From contig RCAB01000795.1 of assembly GCA_003640385.1 (NCBI GenBank), forward strand, positions 1-18,799: a DNA stretch of 18,799 nt, read 5' to 3'. The position numbers and the translations under genes are program-made. Under the pieces are notes generated by a model that did no database searches, was not told the DNA's origin, and saw nothing but the letters and a program-made list of their open reading frames with translations. Within the stretch, counting starts at the first letter, position 1. Each line of letters starts with the position of its first letter. Below are positions 1-10,100 of the stretch, piece after piece. Source of the stretch: Setaria digitata. Lineage: Eukaryota > Nematoda > Chromadorea > Rhabditida > Setariidae.

Positions 1-121
1 CGGTCTTGACTGAAACAATATCAAGAGCATTAAACAAATTACCTTCGTTTTGAGAGTGATAAAAAAGTTTCATCATAGCTCTACTCTTTTCTTCACGAAA
101 TAATGATATAGGCGGTAGGTA
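1..121 (-). CDS. Partial exon of unidentified protein, runs off left edge
   Basis: Read on the minus strand, one frame is open from about 121 to base 1 and still open at the edge, giving about 40 residues that begin YLPPISLFREEKSRAMMK and end near LDIVSVKT. The composition is protein-like, with mixed charged, aromatic and aliphatic residues and no low complexity. An in-frame TGA lies just upstream (about 138-140), so the exon must start after it. The best acceptors are the AG pairs at 122-125, giving a start at 121 or 123. I do not recognise the family. The exon also holds a GTAATT donor-like site and a TTTCAG acceptor-like site 33 bases apart, both in frame, so the reading is open whether or not that piece is removed. 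It lies on the same strand and downstream of the RhoGAP locus, so it may be a separate gene or a distal exon. Confidence 0.5.
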
Positions 122-128
122 CTCTTGC

Positions 129-144
129 GATATCAATTGATATC
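129..144. repeat. 16-base perfect palindrome GATATCAATTGATATC
   Basis: The 16 bases are identical to their own reverse complement. They sit about 8 bases upstream of the presumed acceptor of the left-edge exon on the minus strand. Short A+T-rich palindromes occur by chance, so a function is not claimed. Confidence 0.6.
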
Positions 145-1277
145 ATCAGAAAAAAGGACTAAAGAAGGTATTACACTTTTAGTTCCTGAAGCATTTAACT
201 TTTCGAGTTAAAACTTAAACCCCACTATTTCTCTGTTCATATTCTCAGACTACTGCCCGAACAAAGTCTTTACACTTTAATCGTAACAAACAATAAAAAT
301 TTCTGAGTTCCCACTCTTAAAAATTTAAAACCTAAATAATGGCATTTCAAAATACTAATTTACAACAAATGGATTTTAGGTGAATGAAATATACACAACT
401 TTTAAAATAAGAAGCAATTTGTAATCTTTTGCGACTTTTAATATATAAGAATAAAAATAAATAAATAAATTAGTGAATAATTAGTGCACAGCGCAACAAT
501 AAAATCCGGAAATCTATATCCTAAAAAAACTTGCACGAACTAAAACTACAATTCAATTCAAGATAAAACATATCACGAATTTTATGGGTTCAGGCTCCTT
601 TGTCACAGAGCAGATGGTTCGTTTGTTGCAAAGAATATACCAAAAAAACCAAAAATATATCATGGTAAGAAGCAATATAAAATTCGAGGAGAGACGGAAC
701 CACCTACGGCTATAAGGAATTCTAGGATTTGCCAAAGAGGGTTACACTGAACCAGAAACTGATTCCAGAAGGATTTACCTCATTACTAATAAAGTGAAAA
801 GTGAAAGAAACGTCGAAAAATGTCAAAATTTTAAATTAAACTTCCAATTTCACCCCAGCTGTAGAGAAAAGTGTCCACCAAAAACTATGCTAAAATCAAA
901 TCAGTACAAAACTGAATCTCTTAGTATTTAAAGCTTAATTTTCAAAAACCATCTACATTTTTGGAGACTTCGAAAATTTCAAGAAAAACATAAGAAGAGA
1001 TAGGGAAAGAAATACAGTTAGTCAAAGTATCCAGTAGGTAACATAACAAAGGGTGTTGAAAAAATTGAGAATATGAGCAAAATAAATGATGGAATGATAA
1101 GGAAACAATACTTAACGATGAGGAAATTTCATACACATTTCCACTTATGCTTAATCCATGTTTCCAAGAAAAAGCGCAACCACCATGTAATATGGTGAGA
1201 TAAATAGAAGAGACCCCAATTCAAAATAAGATAAAATCACCGAACAAAAAAAAAAAAAAAAAATCAACTAGCAATAC
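145..1277. other. Intron or intergenic stretch, no supported gene
   Basis: This stretch is A+T-rich, with homopolymer runs including about 18 A's at 1246-1263. The 60-codon minus ORF at 553-735 and the 64-codon minus ORF at 942-1136 are hydrophobic or low in information and have no convincing splice or start context. If the exon at 1278-1343 joins the exon at 1-121, this would be their intron of about 1.15 kb. Confidence 0.5.
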
Positions 1278-1343
1278 CTTAACTCCAAAAATGTTACCCG
1301 GTGCAAAGTAAAATGTCAAACTCCAAGTCCACAATATGATTTT
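1278..1343 (-). CDS. Candidate internal exon, hydrophobic, unidentified
   Basis: On the minus strand a near-ideal nematode acceptor (TTTTTTCAG) at 1344-1350 is followed by 66 open bases and an AAG|GTATTG donor at 1278/1277. The phase-0 frame reads KIILWTWSLTFYF then APGNIFGVK, 22 residues that look like part of a membrane segment. The phase-0 end fits a phase-0 start at 121 of the left-edge exon, so both could belong to one transcript. If it were instead spliced from the donor at 2052 (phase 2), it would add eight residues and stop at a TGA. I do not recognise the protein. Confidence 0.35.
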
Positions 1344-2048
1344 CTGAAAAAAGGAAAGAAAAAACTGCTATACAACAGCTTCACAACATTTTTTTTTTTT
1401 TTAATATTGTTGGGAAAAAATTAACTGAAATAAAACCAAAACAAGAAAGAGAAGGCAGAATAAAGGGGACAATAAATGAGGTATGCCAAGAGGCAGTGAA
1501 ACGAGAGTACCTAAAAACTATTTCCTTTTTCACAAAAATGTTTCACATGAAAATTCAAATATTTTAGACAACATTATTTAAAAAAAAAGTCTCTTTTTTG
1601 CAAACCCTAAACCTTAATCGTCACTTAAAGAAATTTTTTCCAATTTCAGCTCGATTTTTCATGGAATTAATTTCTTTCAACAATGATTTACATAAATGAA
1701 AAGATAATTAAACGAAAAGCTTAAAAAATTTGGCAAATATAAAGCAACAATACGTAAATCCAATGGCAGTAATAATAATGATAATATCAATAATAAATCG
1801 GCACGAAAATGGTACAATATTTGAAGTGAAAATTTGGAGGAAAATTTCCAACTCTTTAAAAAACCTTTGAAAATAGCAAAACATTTATCACTTAAAGAGG
1901 TAACAAAAGCAAGACAATATCGCTATTAAAAGGATTTTTTTTTTTTTCATTCTTTCAAACGAAAACAATAAGATTTTAGAAAATTTCAAAAATTTCAATG
2001 GCTAGATTTTTTTTAACATAATGATGCAAAAATGCAAATTTTCATAAC
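1344..2048. other. Non-coding stretch downstream of the Ser-rich exon block
   Basis: This is A+T-rich sequence with long T and A runs (for example 1934-1947 and 1389-1402). I saw no open exon pair here on either strand. On the minus strand I did not spot a canonical AATAAA after the stop at 2049, unlike the RhoGAP terminal exon, which has one 135 bases after its stop. Confidence 0.45.
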
Positions 2049-3720
2049 TTACAAAAGCATATTTTTGGAGTACTGTGTGGTTTTTGAATCGCCAACATGA
2101 GGGTTACTACTACTATCACCACCACTACTGCGATAATAAAGTTTTTGATGTTCCGATGGTGATGCTGCTGGACGCTGTCGCTGTTGCAATTCCATAGATG
2201 ATGGTAACATTATAGTTCGTCCAGAGCTTTGTAAGCCTCGACTACATGCATGTGGTATATTACGACGATACAGTGGTGCTGATCTACTTGAAACAACAGC
2301 AACTTCATCAGAATTCTAAAACCATAAGAATGATTACAGACAAGAGTAGAGAAACATCAGAAACACCAGCTAATATCTATATAAAATATGCTTCTGGACA
2401 TTGTGTTATGAAAAATAAATGGGATAGTGCAGCATACTCGTTCTCTGTTACAACTTTCAGCAGTTCGATTTGGACGCACGTAATGAGTACGCCAAGAACG
2501 TCGACGAACGATACCACCAGCTATCCGAGACATTCGAGTTGCTGACTGCCGTACTACAGGAAACTGTTCTGCTGTCGTCACTGAAGATGAACTGATCTTG
2601 CCTTTGTATCCTTTCTATAAAAGTATGAAATTTCTTGGATAAGTAGCTATTCTTTTAAATTTGCGCTAATTAGAACAGGAACTGATCACAGTTTTTCTTA
2701 GCATGATATATACATTCTGTTATTATATATATAATTTAAAGCAAGCAAACACTAACCAATGGTTTTAATTCCCGGGTAACACTAATAGGACATTCGTCAG
2801 TATTATCCGTACTTCCCGTACGTCCATCGGATGAACCCATTGTCGAATCATCAAACTGTGAACCTGGTTGCAAACTCGCAGAAGAAAATTCAGAAGCATT
2901 TAACCGTGATGTGTCACTAACCTTTGCTGATGGCGCAGGCAAAAGGAACCTAAAAATAAGTACTGTCACTTTCATGAAGATTTATGGAAGAAACTATTCC
3001 AATATAAATAAAGACTTTAAAGATTGGTACTAATAAAAAATCAAGAATAACGTACTAACCACTCAGACCGTGTACGCATACGCCTTGTTTGTCGTTCATG
3101 TACCCATTCCAGGTAGGTGAGTGAATGAGTACTTTCTAGTAATTCACTACCATGAAATCCACTGAACGAATATTTCTCATCATTATCATCATCATCACTA
3201 TGAGGAATTTGTACCTTGAACTAATATATTATCAACAATAAAGGAACTGCTTTTGAACTGAAATTTATAATCAAGGGAAGGCATAGAAAACATTCGAAAG
3301 GAAAGAGAGTTAAGACCATCAAAGAAAGCACCAGCGAACTCATGATTAATTGACAGACTCCCTGCATGATGTAGACCTGCAAGCCAGCAACATCAGCATA
3401 TCCGTGACACTAAGCGCGGTGCTTATTTTAGCGGTAATTTTTAAGTGATTGTTTCTTTTCATTCATTTTAAATAAACTTTCAACAAATTTTTTTCAGTTT
3501 TTGAAAATGTGATTATGCGCTAACGTGCAACAAAAGATGAAAAGACATACCTCTGCAGCGGAACTGCTTAATCTTGTATATATCACAGCACGATGACTTG
3601 CTGATTGAGTATGTCGATGCGAGCACTGTCGAAAATTCCGTTCTGCTGTACCTCTATCATTCGTGGCATCAGCACTAATAATAACCACATCAGGTTGACT
3701 GCACGATGCCGAAAAAGCTG
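2049..3720 (-). CDS. Ser/Arg-rich C-terminal exon block (five exons), possibly the long 3' end of the RhoGAP locus
   Basis: Five minus-strand exons join with matching phases: 3720-3551, 3214-3060, 2949-2757, 2614-2438 and 2315-2049, ending in TAA at 2051-2049. Donors are GTATGT, GTTAGT, GTTAGT and GTATGC. All acceptors end in AG, most after T-rich stretches. About 320 residues result. The first exon is Ser/His/Arg-rich and the second has an acidic run (HSDDDDNDEK) followed by LTYLEWVHERQTRRMRTRSEW-like text. The third is Ser/Asp-rich, the fourth basic (RRRSWRTHYVRPNR) and the fifth Ser/Gln-rich. No catalytic domain is recognisable and the region is probably disordered. The first exon starts with two bases of a split codon, so an upstream exon ending in phase 1 is needed. 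No initiator exon is visible between here and 6485, while the RhoGAP exon ending at 8167 has exactly that phase. It is either a separate gene with an unseen start or an alternative C-terminus of the RhoGAP gene. Confidence 0.7.
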
Positions 3721-5431
3721 CTAAAATTGATTAGTTGGAATAAATTTTCATAATTGCAAAAAACTCATTTGCCTCACTTATTTGAAAATATAGTTAGAAA
3801 CAAATTCTATTTTCTACGTGTTTCAAATTTTTTAAAACAGCACGACCGATAGCCATCAAAGCAAAAGTTTGCCACACTTCAGTATAATAATAAAGGAAAA
3901 ATAAATAGCATTCTGTGAACAAAAATTAAAATTTTAAATTTTCACTTCGGTTATATTTATATATATTAACATAGCAATATAAGAATATCCTGGCTATTTC
4001 GTCCATTAAAAACTTGCACATTTTGAATTACAAAATTCCACAATGCAAGAATTATAGAAAAATATGCCTGAAGAAGCCCCTTCTTTTCCCCTGAACCATT
4101 CCTGCACGAGCTATCTATCTATGTGGGTGTATCATTTAATTCTGTGTTCTAATCTTTTCCAGAACAACACCAAAAATCGTTTTTTTTTTTTTTTCAAGGT
4201 AAACTTTTAACAATCTTAACGACGTTTCTTCTCATAATGTTAGCTCTAATTAGATACACATATCCACAGCGCCTCACTTCGACTACTATTCTTAAAAATA
4301 TCACACGATTATCATTAATCAAGCTCTTCCTTACAATTAATTGTACACCACTGAATGTAAAATAGAATAATGCAAGCAAATTATCTTGGCTGGCCTAAAA
4401 AAACTTTCATTAATTGGACTTTCCGGACTTTTCCTCACATACATACATAATCTATCGTGAAACGGATGTTTAAAAAGAAAAAACTGGGAGAGGGAGGTAC
4501 TGAAATTAAATTTAGTTCACATCACACACGATCACATTATTTGAATCTTTATCACAACACAAGTAAGCTGGTAATATATTAATGAATTATTGAGTGAACA
4601 AATGTAAACTGCAAAAAAAAAAAAAAACTATTATCTTAAATAGTTTATTGATTGCTTTCCTTTTCGAGCGACGAATAACTATTCCCGAGCAGTATTCTGT
4701 GCTGAGAAAATTAAGGTCACGATGTGTTAAAGTCGAATTAGAAAATTAAGAGAAAATAAAAATTGCATTAGTGCAAACATCAAAACAGAGGAAATAATTG
4801 TCAAAAGAAAATAAGGAATGAATGAGGTTATAAAGCCTTTTAGGTGGTGAAAAGCAGGAGATGTGAATCAGAACTAGGCAAAAGAAAGAGAAAAATCAGA
4901 GAAAGCATCGAAAATGGAGAATACAGGTAGTGAAATATGAAATGAGATATACCGAAAGAATGGACGGAATTAATATGGCCGGAAACCGAATTATATTTGC
5001 GCCACATATTCAACTGCTTCATTTATTTTTCTTAATTTAATATGAAATGAAGTCTAAAAAATGGATGAGAGAAGATGCAAATATTAAAGGATCTTACGAA
5101 ACGATCTCAATTTATCAAATTATTGGAAGAACGCAACCATCGCTCAGTTTATCCGTAATTCGTTTAAGTCAATCTAGATAATATCACTAATTCTGAAGTT
5201 ACTATACAGTACTGCCATTTAAAACGTTAATTAAGCAAGATAAGGTGACGGCTTATTTGTCGTTCTTGATGTACTTCAAACATAGTTCAGATGTATGATC
5301 GCGGAATCACTCGAGCCATTTTACATATCTGATATAAGTCATTAAGAAAGCTTAAGTAAACTCGGAAGAGAAATTATTTAAATTAATTATAGGTTACACT
5401 GAAACAATAATACATAAGAAATAAATCTCAC
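3721..5431. other. Probable intron, no supported exon
   Basis: No clear coding segment was found on either strand. Minus ORFs at 4194-4379 and 4840-5022 are rich in Leu, Phe and Ile with no flanking splice pair that keeps phase. A minus-strand TTTTCTCAG acceptor near 4710 is followed by 18 open codons and an AATAAA-like sequence, but it has no partner exon that I could find. The A13-14 run at about 4613-4626 is the longest homopolymer. Confidence 0.45.
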
Positions 5432-5493
5432 CTTTAAATTCAGTACTCCAAAAAAAAGACAAATGACATTGCCTAACCTGTGGCGCAAATATA
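5432..5493 (-). CDS. Candidate internal exon upstream of the Ser-rich block
   Basis: On the minus strand TTTATTTCTAG (ending at 5494) is followed by 62 bases and a consensus AAAG|GTGAGA donor. Reading with one leading base gives IFAPQVRQ and then CHLSFFWSTEFK, 20 residues with one trailing base. That trailing G joins the CA at 3720 to form GCA (Ala), so the phase matches the next exon. It needs a phase-2 donor upstream. One candidate is the TTTT|GTCAGT site at 6534/6533 inside the RhoGAP tail exon, which would bypass that exon's stop. Support is only splice signals and phase; the protein text is not recognised. Confidence 0.33.
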
Positions 5494-6344
5494 CTAGAAA
5501 TAAAACGGCTAACATTCAATTATAAACACTGCACCAATGAATGCGGTTAGCAGGGAAAACGTATAAAAAATAAAATAAAACAAAAACTGTTCTGTTAAAG
5601 TTGTCTAAACATACAGCAACATCAAAAGTAAAACTGGTCACCAGAATATCGATTATCATTGAAGAAATAAGTGAAAACATAATTAAAAACAAACAAAATA
5701 AATCCATGTAATTAAAATGAAAATAGCATAAGATATTTTGTTTAGTGAGGTCAAAATATTTTCAAGTGGACTTGACAAAAAATAAAAATAAGAAATGAGA
5801 AATGAAGTAGAGACAAATGTAAGTAAAATAATTTAATGCAACTCATTTGAGCGGACATGTATGAAAATTGGTATTTGAAAAACAAATCTAAATCAACTGA
5901 AAACAAAATGGATAAGGCTCACAAAAAAGCAAAACAAAATCAGAAAAAATTTTAGCTAACATAAACATAGGATAATCCGCATGAAAATTTTTGAGATTCA
6001 CGTTTTCCCTGAAAATTTCCAACAGAAACAACTCTTCGACTAAGTTAAATAACAATAATTCCTACCCTTTCTTTAATTTCTCTTAACAAACTTAGACATT
6101 GTCAGACACCAAGTTTTCATTCATATTTACCTACGCTATGTGCATATTACTTCCATATTCACACCAGTGGGAAAAGAAATGTATCAATCGAATTAATCTC
6201 ACAAAACATTGACATTTAGTCTTCCAGATAATGAACTAAAAGTGAAGGCATGATTAGAAAAAGTGACTCTTCCTTAATCAGTTAGTTTCTGTACTCAAAA
6301 CAAAAGGCGGCTTTTGTTAGAATTAACAAGAATGAGAAAGAAGC
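5494..6344. other. Intron or 3' flank, no supported gene
   Basis: This A+T-rich stretch lies between the candidate exon and the poly(A) signal of the RhoGAP short form. The 63-codon minus ORF 5516-5707 is Phe/Ile/Val-rich without splice support. No promoter, start exon or repeat of note was seen, which is why the Ser-rich block to the left has no obvious own 5' end. Confidence 0.45.
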
Positions 6345-6350
6345 TTTATT
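6345..6350 (-). terminator. Poly(A) signal AATAAA of the RhoGAP short form
   Basis: AATAAA on the minus strand (TTTATT on plus) lies 135 bases downstream of the TAA at 6485. This is a plausible 3'UTR length and supports 6485 as a genuine transcript end rather than an accidental stop. Confidence 0.5.
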
Positions 6351-6484
6351 TCCCTGCTTGGTGTTTTGTTATTTTCACACTTGCTGGTTAAATTTAAAAT
6401 TTAAAAAGTGAAGAGTTAAAAAAGAGTAACAAAGATGTAGGAAGTGGTTATTGGGAAATGCTTTAAACAGGCAAGGGAGCTCTT

Positions 6485-7116
6485 TTAAAAATCACAACTT
6501 CCCAAAGCGTATAATTCCATATCCGAAACTGACAAAACTTGAGAATTTCTTGGATAATTCAGCATCGATTCGTGTTCACTCAAAAATGTAGCGGTAATTT
6601 GACTGTTTGATGATCGCAGGACAGGTTTTTCCTTTTTAGACGTTAATTCATCGTCTACAATATTCGCAACAGTGATATGGTGAGATCCAGCTCCAAAAAA
6701 TGTTCTTCTATAGTGTGATACCGTCGCATATGGATAACTACTGGTTCGCTGATGAGGTTGCAAATTTGTGGTGAATGTTAACAAACCAGATTCAAGCTCG
6801 TTATTGTCCATACTAGTATCAACAGAAAGATATTGCCTATCAATAGGACGATCCAATATTCTTATATCACCATCACAGCTAACTTTTCTTGTTCCTCCTT
6901 CACCTCCTATGCAATTATTTCTATTAACAGTCCAAGCCGAAACAGTTTGAATGATATTTGGATGATGGTGTTGCTGTTGATAATGATCGAAGTGCCTACC
7001 ATAATTGGAGTTAATATGGTCAATTGCTGCAACAGTACCCATAGAATAACTTCCAGCACATCGAGCAGCCATAATCGAATAGGTACTGGGTGGTGGTACT
7101 GGCCATTCGTGTACAT
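6485..7116 (-). CDS. Terminal tail exon of the RhoGAP gene
   Basis: The acceptor CATTCTTTTAG ends at 7117. The exon starts with AT, which completes an Asn codon with the A at 8167, then reads VHEWPVPPPSTYS and stays open for 209 codons to TAA at 6487-6485. It has a YQQQHHHP stretch, many Ser/Thr/Asn, and no recognisable domain. This suggests a disordered regulatory tail. A second, weaker donor (TTTT|GTCAGT at 6534/6533) could remove the last 16 codons and the stop. Confidence 0.8.
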
Positions 7117-10100
7117 CTAAAAGAATGAATGAAGCAGACAAAAAAAAAAAAAAAGGAAACAAGAACAAGATAGTGAAACCATCAAATTAAGATTATAACA
7201 AAAGAAAAAATATATTTAGATCTGACAGAAAATTCCGAGTAACATCTGAAAAATAAAAGTAATAAAAGTACAGCTATTTCCCGGTGCTACCATGGCTAAC
7301 CTCGACACATCTCCTTAAGCAAGATACAGTGAGGTCCAAATATTTTATGGAACTGTCAGTAGTGCATGATTTCCTGTTACCTACGAAACACATTCAAATC
7401 TATCGAAAAAATATTCATATATGAAGTGCTAAACACTGAAACAGTAGCTTATTCAGTTCTGCAGCAAGTAAGGTGTTGCCCGTATGTTGAAAACAGTAAA
7501 TTTATCAACGGCAAATATTTAAGCTTTAAAATTTGGCAACCAAAAAAAAAAGAATCTGAGCGGTTAAAAATCTAGTACGGTACTAACAGATTTGAGGCAG
7601 CACAATCAGAGTATTTGGAAAGAAATAAATAAATTTCCTTTAAGTGTAATAGTTTCTTTCCTCCACAAAACAGTTATGAACTAGCTCATCTTTCCAAATG
7701 ATCTATATCCCTATATCCGGAAAACTTTATCTCAAATACTTTAATTAACCCAATTATGCCTTCTTCCAATTATATGTTTAAAAACATAACTTCGAATACG
7801 TAATCATGACATACTATATCTATTTGCACAAAGCGATGCAGCATATTTTATAAAACCTTCAAGAACTGGTCAATGAATAGAGAATTCATGATTTTTTTTT
7901 TTTTTTTAAATTTAAATATATGTATAACTGCTTACCACTATAGCAATTTTTATGCACCTTCTGATCGAGAGAAAGTGGAAGAGCGAACTTTTAATTCTTA
8001 AATTTTCTAAATTTTTAACTCGGGAGACTTCCAAATAACTCAGTAAAGAAGCTTTAATTCGTAAAGAACGAAAAAAAAGAGCTTTCATTAAAAAAAAAAA
8101 AAGGAAAGAAAAGAAAAAAAACAAGGCATCAATAATTTCCGAACTTGAATCGAGAAAACATCTTACTAGCTGGAGTAACGAATCGGAGTCGTGAGTCATT
8201 TCCATTAAATCGCAGTGTTCGACCAGTAATACGAGCATAAAATTGGTAACATTCTTGTGGAAAAAGACTTGTAAAACCGAAATTTTCAATAATTCTTGAG
8301 ATAATCTCAGAAGCAATTTTGAATCGTATCACATCTTCTATTTTTGCCTTAAAGAAATTTTAGAGATTGCTTAACAAAGCTGCTCCAAAATAATGAATAA
8401 CTAGCACGTTAACGAAAGTGAATTAGGAAAAACAAGAATATAACTACCAATGAAAAGGAAAACACTATACTAAAATGCGGTGAAATCTGGAATGAAACTG
8501 AAATAGAAACAGCCAAGCAGAAGTGGCCGATGCAGTTAGCTGAAATTGAACAGTCAATAACCGCGCCACATTCACTACTGCGATATATCCGTTAGGAGCG
8601 GTAATAACACGATTTAATGAGGTTTGAAACTAATAACAAATAATACGGGACAGAAATTATTATGACCACTCTGAATTGCATGCAAAATCGCAACCCCCAA
8701 AACGAAAAACATACTCGCTGCCCGTCATGAATACACGAATGGAAAAGTGAAGGAGCAACCGAAATTCCAAGCGCCTCCGCGGTCATTCTTGAGCCAAATG
8801 AGTCGGCCGATTCTGAGATCATATAAAAAGTGCCAAAAAGTAGTACAAGTAGATGCTGTGATGGAATCGGCAAACTGCTTAATACTCTGGAATTGGAATT
8901 TACCCAATTTTGTTCATTCCTGTATAATTAAACCTCAATTTTGTTCATTCCTGTATAATTAAACCTCAACCTGATAAGATGCGTAACGAGCAAATTTTGA
9001 CGAAATACAACGACAGAATAGTAACAAACGCTTCTAAAACACTTGATAAACCACCGGTTACAGTGGAATATCGCAACAGCAGGTTTTTCTTCAATACTGA
9101 ATTGAAAATTACAAGCAACTCTTCATAACAACAGGGAACGATATATTAAAATAAGCTTGAAAAAACATTAAAATATTGGAAAATAAAGTACTGACAAGTC
9201 CAGTTAGAAATTACTCAAAATTAAATGAAACTCACCTACAAAACGATTGCCGTTGTAATTCTAGATCTGAGGATATATTATACAAATCAAAAAGTTTATG
9301 TTCATTTTCGAGACCAAATATGCCACCAGGCAATTTCGATAAAAATTTCTAAAACATAAATATTTTAAAAAAGTGCGAAAAGTGCTTCGATAATATTAGA
9401 AACGACAAGTAAGCAGATAAATAAGGAAATCATTCAGTATATCATCATATACTGAATACATACCTATTCATGAGCAAATATTGTTAATTAGCTTATTTCC
9501 AGAGAAAAAGGAAGCGCAAAATCAGAAAACCCATAATAAAGAAACCAAAACAGCACTGCTGATTTTGTAGAGTGAATCGTTCAATATTCAACATATATAT
9601 ATATATATATATATACATATAATGTATAGTATGTATTAAGAAAAACTCCCTCATAAGCTTACCTTTATGACAGATGCAGCAGTATAAACACTAAAATTAG
9701 CAATATTTACAAGCCTGCCGTGCTGCATGATATGTGAAAGCTTTCGTACCTGAGCTTGATTGCCCGGTGCACGCCAGATATCCTTTTTAGCGGGACCATC
9801 TTTATGCACTTTTAGAAGCAATACCTGCAAAAAAAGCTTTAAAAGTCTGGTAAAAAAGTTTTCAAGAACAACTGCCTACTAAATGACTGCAAAAGCTATA
9901 CTTGTGAAAACCCATCTTCTGGATGCTCCACTATATTTCAAAAAATATTTCGGAAACTTAAAATGGTCCACTGGAATCTGAAATAAGTCCTGTTCCTTTT
10001 CCTTTCTACGTCCTTTCGGAGTGACATTAAACAACAGAGTTCTACAGCAATTATTAAGTTATAGAAGAATACTGCAGTAAATTATTTATTAAAATAATTA

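Noticed and set aside
1600..1620. TTTAGGGTTT on the minus strand, resembling a telomere-like repeat
   Set aside because: Only about one and a half units, and the nematode telomere unit is TTAGGC; a chance match.
2246..2545. 99-codon plus-strand ORF
   Set aside because: It lies opposite the well-supported minus exons 2438-2614 and 2049-2315 and crosses their intron, so it is an antisense shadow.
6768..7120. Plus- and minus-strand ORFs overlapping the RhoGAP tail exon
   Set aside because: They are in other frames of exon 6485-7116, whose frame is fixed by splice phase with the RhoGAP domain.
7912..8316. 134-codon minus ORF through the RhoGAP exon end
   Set aside because: It is in a different frame from the exon 8347-8167, runs into the intron and contains a Phe-rich run from an A/T tract.
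8747..8962. 71-codon plus ORF across exon 8715-8874
   Set aside because: It is antisense to a conserved RhoGAP helix exon and its end is made by the 31-base tandem duplication.
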